DNA from: Perognathus longimembris pacificus
Taxonomy: Eukaryota > Chordata > Mammalia > Rodentia > Heteromyidae
Direction: 5' to 3'
NCBI RefSeq assembly: GCF_023159225.1
Contig: NC_063166.1
Location: forward strand, 78,827,785 to 78,891,784
DNA: 64,000 nucleotides
This document shows, piece by piece, positions 58,256 to 64,000 of the stretch (within the stretch, counting starts at the first letter, position 1; each line of letters starts with the position of its first letter). A model generated the notes under the pieces. The model saw only the letters and a list, made by a program, of their open reading frames with translations. It searched no databases and was not told the DNA's origin. The position numbers and the translations under genes were made by a program.

Positions 58256-60307
58256 CCACGCCGGCTGGGGAGGGCATGTGTTTTGCTGCTTCGTGCACGG
58301 CCCTGGCGTGGTAGGTGGCTCTGTGGCGGCGCCGTAAACACGTGGTGACAGCCTGTTGTTAGGGAGGGTGGAGGGCGGAGGACGGGGGGGCTGGCCAGGT
58401 GACTCAGAGGTGACCAGTGCAGAGGCAGCGGTTCAGGGAGAGCCGCCATGCGGGGCGCCGGGAGCCGGGACTTCGGCCCTGGCCTCCACAGCGTGGCTGG
58501 CATGGCTGCTCCCGGCCGGTCACCTCCCTTCCAGCTTCCGGGCGGACACACAGCAGAGGCGCGGTGGCCTTGCCGGGGTGGCCGGCCCGGAGCCCCTCGG
58601 GACGCCCTTCCCTGTCCTGACCCCGTGCCGGGCCGTGCGCGGCCGGCTGACCTGTTGGGCCCCGGGCAGGCGGTGGCCGGCAGGAAGGGGATTAGTCACC
58701 GGCGGCCTCTCCCACCCCAAGTCTCCCCCAAACAGGCTCCGCCGTAGGTTTCCTCATGGCTGAAGAATGTTCCGCCCCAGGCCTGCCAGAAGGAATCAAA
58801 TAAATAGCTTTCCCACCTGGCCCGGCCGGGCCTCCGACAGCAGCGAGCAGCACATTCCCAACGTGACCCTCGATGGACCAGGCCACGCGGATGTCGGACA
58901 CAGGCGTGGGGCCTGGGCACGAGGGCTGAAGGAGAAAAGAACGCCCAGAGACGGGGAGCCCGCAGCCACGAGACGGTGGTACCGGGAGCCCCTTCCACCA
59001 AGGCGGGGCGTTCCACCGGGGATGCCCGCCTCCATGCAGAAAAGAGGCAGAGCCCCGAAGGCTCAGGGCGCCCGGTGCCTGCCAGGCTGGGGAACGCAGA
59101 CACCTCCCCCGAAGCTCCGTGGGTCCCCAGCTGGGCCTTCTGCCTCACCCCAGGGTCTCCCGCCCCCAGCCCTTCCCCCTCTCTGGCTCCTCGCAGCCCC
59201 TGACTTCCTCCAGCCTGGCTCCCCCTCCTCCCCCTGCGCCCCGGCCGCTTTTGCTTTTGTCAGGCTCCTGTCACCTCTGCTGCCACCCTAATTTGACTGC
59301 TGGCCGGGCCAGCTGTGCTCTGCTCTGCTGTGCTGTGCTTTGGCTCCGCCTCTTCTGCCAAGGCCACGCCCACGGTCATGGCTGCCGCCTGGTCACCAGC
59401 CTTGAAACCCCAGCCCACCCAGCCTCCAACCCCTTCCCCAACACCCACGCGTCCACCCGCCTCGCTGCTCCCGGGGTCTCCCGGGCTCTCCCTCCCGTGG
59501 GCAGTCCCGGCTATCACTGTCCCGTGTGGTGGGCTGAGACTTGATCCACGTAGGTGGTTTAGCTTAGCGTGTACCAGGCCCTGGGTTCCATCCCCAGCAC
59601 AGACAGACAGACAGACGAGGGGAGGGAATGGCTGCTAAATGCAGCCAACCGCCAAAGCAAGGCTGTGGCAAACACTCCAGCCTCCCACACTCTGCTTCAG
59701 GAAAGTTCCAGGGCACGCTGGTTGGTCCTGGTGGGGGGCGGCGGGGGTTGGGCGGGTGGGGGGGGGAGCTGGCAGCACAGTAGTCTGTAATTCCAGCCAT
59801 TTCTCTGCCCTAAAATTATTTCCCATCTGGAAATGGTTTCCCAGCTCTGCCAGGGAAAGAGTGGATGGCAAGGGAACATCTTGCTATTACAAACAAACTA
59901 AACTAAAAAAAGTCACCGCACAGACACTGGGGCTCGGCCGGCCAGGCTGAGCGCCAGCTGGGTCCCCTGCCCTGAAAGGGGGGGGGGTGTGGGGGAGAGG
60001 GGGGGAGAGTGAGCTTGAACCCAGGGTTCCGCACCCCGCTCTGCCTGGGTCACCGAGAGGGGCCGGGAAGGTCAGTCTGGGGTCGAGGGCCCACAGCCCC
60101 GGATGCCCGGGGAACACCAGGGGGCTTCTGGCCACGGGGGCCCCGAGTGCCCACAGGAAGTTCTTCCTGCCAGGAGCTCTGTGCTGGGGCTGCAAGCAAC
60201 TCCAGGGAGAACACCCGCTCGCTTCTAGGTTCTCAGCGCCCCTCTAGCCTCTCACGCACGGGACGATGTGACGGAGCTGGAGTTCCCTTGCCCCCTCCTG
60301 TCTCTGT

Positions 60308-60503
60308 CACACACACACACACACACACACACACTATGCCAAGCAACAGCTCAAGAGCTCACTGCAGTAACTGGCTTTAGCTCTTACTACTATCCCGATT
60401 ATTTCACAGACTTTCCTGCCTGGGCTGGCCTCGAACCCTGATCCTCCTATCTCAGGCTCCTGAGTAACGAGGATTATAGGAGCGAGCCGCCTGTACCTGG
60501 CAA
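60308..60503 (-). mobile_element. 7SL/B1-like SINE fragment beside (CA)n
   Basis: (CA)n at 60308-60334. From about 60395, CAGACTTTCCTGCCTGGGCT, GGCCTCGAACCCTGATCCTC and CTCCTGAGTAACGAGGATTA form a reversed 7SL-like half. Confidence 0.78.
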
Positions 60504-61189
60504 ACTTCTTTCTTTTGTGTGGCACTGCCACCAGTCCTGGGCGCTCGCAGCTCCCGCTCGCCCCCTTGTGGTCACTCCGTGGAACGACAGTACCACAGCA
60601 GGGGCCCCAGGGACCTGGGGAGGCTGGGGCCTCCCAGCATGCAGCCAACACCCCATGTCCTTCCCCCAACGCCAGCACTTGGCGAGCACCTACTACGTGC
60701 AGCGGACTGAGGGTGACTGAGAACAAGCGCCCCCTTCCAGAGGTGGAAGAGAAAGATGGTGGAAGATCCTGTCCCCATTGAGCACCTACTTACTGTGTGG
60801 TCCCAGAGCAGCCACAATCGCCTCCCTGGCGCCCGTTCAGTTATAGGCGCTTACTGAATGCCCACGGTGTGCTTGTGCCTGGGCTTAACTACAATCTGCT
60901 GTCAGAACGCAAGGCGGGGGCGGGGCGGGGGGGGGGGGGAGGCAGCTGGAGCCAAGAGAAGCTCACTAGCCTGTCTAAGGCTGCACAGCTTAGAGGTAGT
61001 GGCAGGCCTAGAACCCATGAAGTTCGGGTGTGAGGCTGGGACCTGTCGTGCTGGCTGAGCAGACCACAGTGGGCAAACAGACCACACGTTGGGCGGGGGG
61101 GGGGCAGGGGCCCTCCCCGACCCCAGGAGCTGCTTCCACTGACACATACCAAGAGCCAAACCGGCAGGTGAGATAAATGCCACGCGGGG

Positions 61190-61365
61190 AGTACCAGGAC
61201 TTGAACTCGGATCACCGCTGGTGCTCTACCACTTGTGTGACGGCACCTCTTTGGGCTTTAAGGGAGAGCCCCGCCGACACCTGTGCAGGCTTGGCTAGGA
61301 ACCTTGGTTCTCAGACTTCAGCCTCCCGAGTAGCTGGAATTACACCGGTGTCTTGCCCCTGTGAT
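61190..61365 (-). mobile_element. SINE, 7SL/B1-like plus Geo-like, diverged, reverse orientation
   Basis: CAGGACTTGAACTCGGATC, CTCTACCACTTGTGTGACGG and TCAGCCTCCCGAGTAGCTGG occur in reversed composite order. It is immediately followed by an IDL-Geo insertion. Confidence 0.75.
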
Positions 61366-61367
61366 TC

Positions 61368-61369
<2 letters not shown>

Positions 61370-61398
<29 letters not shown>

Positions 61399-61597
61399 TT
61401 TTTTTTGCCAGTCCTGGGCCTTGGACTCAGGGCCTGAGCACTGTCCCCGGCTTCTTTTTGCTCAAGGCTAGCACTCTGCCACTTGAGCCACAGCGCCACT
61501 TCTGGCCATTTTCTGTATATGTGGTGCTGGGGAATCGAACCCGGGGCCTCATGTTTAAGAGGCAGGCACTCTTGCCACTAGGCTATATCCCCAGCCC
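61370..61597 (-). mobile_element. IDL-Geo dimeric SINE with 14-bp target-site duplication
   Basis: A long T-rich tail (61368-61405) precedes the reversed Geo half (GCCAGTCCTGGGCCTTGGAC) and the reversed ID half (GGTGCTGGGGAATCGAACCC). CCCCTGTGATTCTT is repeated at 61356-61369 and 61598-61611. Confidence 0.96.
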
Positions 61598-61879
61598 CCC
61601 CTGTGATTCTTGTGTGTAGAGAGAATGCAGTGCAACAGGACTCACTTGAAATGGCAGAGCCCCACCCCGGGTCCTGGGGGGGAGGGGGGACCCTCCCCAC
61701 CAGTTGCCTCCAGCAGGGTCCCTCTGACACAGGAGGCTGTGGGGGACCTGGGTGGCTGGGAGCGGGGGAGGTGACCCCCACATGCGGTTGGCGGCCCCGG
61801 GGGTTGTAAGGGACACTAGGACTGGCGGGCCACTCCGATGGCTGTAATGCCTCCGGAGGCCACAAAGGGGCGTCAGCGC

Positions 61880-62060
61880 CCAGTGGCGGGAGTGGAACTT
61901 TGCTTCCCAGGTCCCTTCCATTCTTTGCACGTGATGTCATGTTCTTCTTCCTAATGGATGTGTAAAATTCCATTGTGTGCATACATGGCGCGTCTCTTGA
62001 TCCATTTATCCAGCCGAGGGCGCTTGGCTATGGTGAAGAGCGCGGCAATGAACCTGATTG
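61880..62060 (-). mobile_element. LINE-1 3'-end fragment, reverse orientation
   Basis: AAAATTCCATTGTGTGCATA, TTGATCCATTTATCCAGCC, GGCTATGGTGAAGAGCGCGG and CAATGAAC are the reverse complement of the well-known L1 3' sequence around the GTCCATCAA / TGGAATACTAT region. Confidence 0.7.
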
Positions 62061-62069
62061 TGCAAGTGT

Positions 62070-62280
62070 CAAATCTGTAATCTGAGCTGCTAGTGGAGAT
62101 CACAGTTCCAAGCTCAGGTGGGCAGAAAAGGGTGAGATTCCTATCTCCAATTAACGGGCAAAAAGCCAGGAAGGGAGGTGTGGCTCGAGCGGTAGAGCAC
62201 CTGCCTTGAAGGACAGAGCCTAGTCCCTGACCCCAAACCCCAGAATGAGCACACACATACACACACGCACACGCACGCAA
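62070..62280 (+). mobile_element. SINE, 7SL-like plus Geo-like, diverged, with CA-rich tail
   Basis: The left half is damaged (TGTAATCTGAGCTGCTAGTG). The linker CTATCTCCAATTAACGGGCA and right half GGTGTGGCTCGAGCGGTAGA are clear. A CA-rich tail runs to about 62280. Confidence 0.78.
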
Positions 62281-63544
62281 GCACATCATGAAACCTCCAA
62301 GGGTCCCCAGAACGGCCCAGGGGGTCCCCCAGGAAGCTGGGGCCATGATCAGCTCAGCATGTCTGTCTGTCTGTCTGTCCTTGGTGCCCTGCCCAAAGCT
62401 AAGTACATTCATGCGGTGTCCACACCCTTTCTACAGCCACTGCCACGGGGCCAATGCCCCACAGGATTAAGTGACAAGCTGCCATCTTAGCTGCCCTCCT
62501 CCCTTTGCTGTGTGGCGTCAGGCAAGCCCCCTGCCCTCTCTGGTCTACAGAAAGCGCCCATCCGCAGCTCACTCCCCACTGCGCTGCTTGAGGTCTGGGC
62601 CACCTGCTGATACGGGGTTCAACGGGAAGGACAGAAGGTACCAGAGATAAGCAAGGGGCTAGGTTCCTGTGGGTGGGGCAGAGCCCCAGAACCCAGCCCA
62701 AGATAAGCCCTTGTCTGACTGGCATGGCCTCCATTTGGGTCTTCTAAGTAGCCCACTAAAAACAAAGCAAAAGACTGAAGCTCCCAGTGCCTCTGGCTGC
62801 CCTCTCCAAGCTCTGACCCAGGCCCGGGAGGCGCCCTCTGCCCGCCCAGGGTTCCCTCTCTCCAGCCACATTGGGTCCCTTGCCCTTTTCCCAACCCAGG
62901 GAATTGGCTGATGCCTCAGGGCCTTTGCACTTGCTGTTTCCCATGTCTGACACTGAGCAGAGGCCCACCCTCCTGGCTTGCTCGCTTTCATAATCCTCAG
63001 CACAGTCTAGAACTCCTCCTTGCTGACCTGTGCCCATGCCCACCCCAGGGCGGTGGGAGACATGCCTGTTCTGTTCACTGCTGCCGAGCGCGGCCAGGGC
63101 GGCAGCCCCGTACCTGGGTACTTGCGTGGATGGATGGACATCAACAAACCTGTCACAGCCGCGCTCGCCAAGCTACCTTGGCTCCCCACTGCCTACAACA
63201 CCCAAATCCAATTCTTGGAACCTTCAAAGTGTCCAGAGCTAGTTCCAAATGAGGTGCTCGTTGCACCCCCAGAAAAGCAGCAAGTAATGCACGCTGAGGC
63301 ACTGGAAGACCTCCGGCCCCCAGCCTCCCCGCCTGCCGTAAGTCATCACGGGGCTCTTCCGGGCCACAGCAGGTGAATGGAGTGGGGGGGTGGGGGGGGA
63401 GTGGGAGGGTGAACCAGGGGCTGGAGTGACAGCTGCACTTGGAGGAGTTGAAGCAGGTGGGGGCTGGGGGTAACCCGGGCCTTTCAGGGTTCTGGTTTCC
63501 AGTGGGTGGCCACTGCGGGGGCAGGAAATTGAAACAGAAACCCA

Positions 63545-63605
63545 GCAGCCGGGCAGCATGCGGGGGCGGGGGGGGGGTGGGGGGGCGGGGGTGGGTGGGG
63601 TGGGT
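63545..63605. repeat. G-run-rich segment
   Basis: About 60 bp with ten or more runs of three to ten G, a strong quadruplex candidate on the plus strand. Confidence 0.8.
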
Positions 63606-63868
63606 GGTGGCTCGCGGCCCTGGGCGGCGTCTCTTAGACAGCCAGCCACTTCCATCCTTGCCCTGGTGCCCTTTGTGTGCAGGTGGGGGTGGGAGCAGAG
63701 CTGGGAAGGGCTGGTGGCCCCATGACCTTGGGGGGGTGGGTCCCCCTGGAGAAAGGGCAAGTGTCCCCCTCAGGGGAGGTGGGGGCTCTCGGGGCTGTGG
63801 CGTCGGAGCTTGGGGGTAGCTTGTGTGAAGCCTCGGGCACCAAGAGAGAAGCGGCCGCAGCGATGGCA

Positions 63869-64000
63869 GGGCCGGGTCCCGGTGGCTCAGGGCCGGGTCC
63901 CGGTGGCTCAGGGCCGGGTGCCGGTGGCTCAGGGCCGGGTCCCGGTGGCTCAGGGCCGGGTCCCGGTGGCTCAGGGCCGGTGGCTCAGGGCGGGGTGCCG
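63869..64000. repeat. 22-bp GC-rich minisatellite running off the window
   Basis: Units of 22 bp built from GGGCCGGGTCCCGGTGG plus CTCAG repeat about six times from 63869. One unit is shortened and one carries GTGCCGG. The array is cut by the window edge, so its full length is unknown. Confidence 0.95.

Larger units (their letters stand above)
46831..64000. other. Intergenic region upstream of PTGIS
   Basis: No exon is recognisable in these 17 kb. In human the next gene is B4GALT5, tens of kilobases away, so this matches expectation. It holds a LINE fragment, SINEs, inverted-duplication arm B, three minisatellites and several microsatellites. Non-repetitive stretches include 46860-48900, 49360-51700, 52920-54090, 57450-58020, 58260-60300, 60510-61180 and 62290-63540. 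A MIR-like piece may lie near 50725-50830. Segments 58740-58880 and 59780-59910 are AT-motif-rich islands that could be conserved elements. Confidence 0.7.

Noticed and set aside
57450..64000. Last exons of B4GALT5, the next gene in human order
   Set aside because: No translated segment in this interval resembles a beta-1,4-galactosyltransferase, and the human spacing puts that gene beyond the window.

Overview
The window is mammalian nuclear DNA, most likely from a geomyoid rodent (kangaroo rat, pocket mouse or pocket gopher). The main clue is about eleven copies of a dimeric SINE whose left half is an ID-like tRNA-derived monomer and whose right half matches what I know as the IDL-Geo family of Geomyoidea. 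Many further SINEs join the same right half to a 7SL/B1-like left half. Old LINE-1 pieces, MIR-like fragments and numerous microsatellites and GC-rich minisatellites fill the remaining space.

Two protein-coding genes are recognisable, both on the minus strand and in the order of the human 20q13 locus (KCNB1, then PTGIS). KCNB1 (Kv2.1) is represented by its first coding exon (13860-14426, residues 1-189, with the whole T1 tetramerisation domain and its HX5CX20CC zinc motif). A large CpG island lies upstream (14427-16830), and the 5' part of intron 1 fills positions 1-13859. PTGIS (prostacyclin synthase, CYP8A1) is complete: ten coding exons from 46520 down to 25082 splice at GT/AG sites in every intron and give an open 501-residue P450 with an N-terminal leucine anchor, ExxR (348-351) and the heme-ligand cysteine (C442).

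Layout: 1-13.9 kb KCNB1 intron 1 with a 30-bp minisatellite at 4.4 kb; 13.9-16.8 kb KCNB1 exon 1 and CpG island; 16.8-25.1 kb intergenic DNA and probable PTGIS 3' UTR, with a 41-bp C-rich minisatellite at 22 kb; 25.1-46.5 kb PTGIS; 46.5-46.8 kb PTGIS promoter with a 49-bp tandem duplication of GC/CACCC boxes; 46.8-64 kb intergenic DNA toward the next expected gene (B4GALT5 in human), of which no exon is visible.

The most striking structure is a pair of roughly 97 % identical inverted segments of about 0.9-1.05 kb. One lies in PTGIS intron 4 (33674-34582), the other 21 kb away upstream of the gene (55839-56886). They flank exons 1-4 and the promoter, so recombination between them would invert the 5' half of the gene. 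I found no new enzymatic or defence system. The points of interest are this inverted duplication, the modular SINEs, several minisatellites with higher-order structure, and a few candidate regulatory elements.
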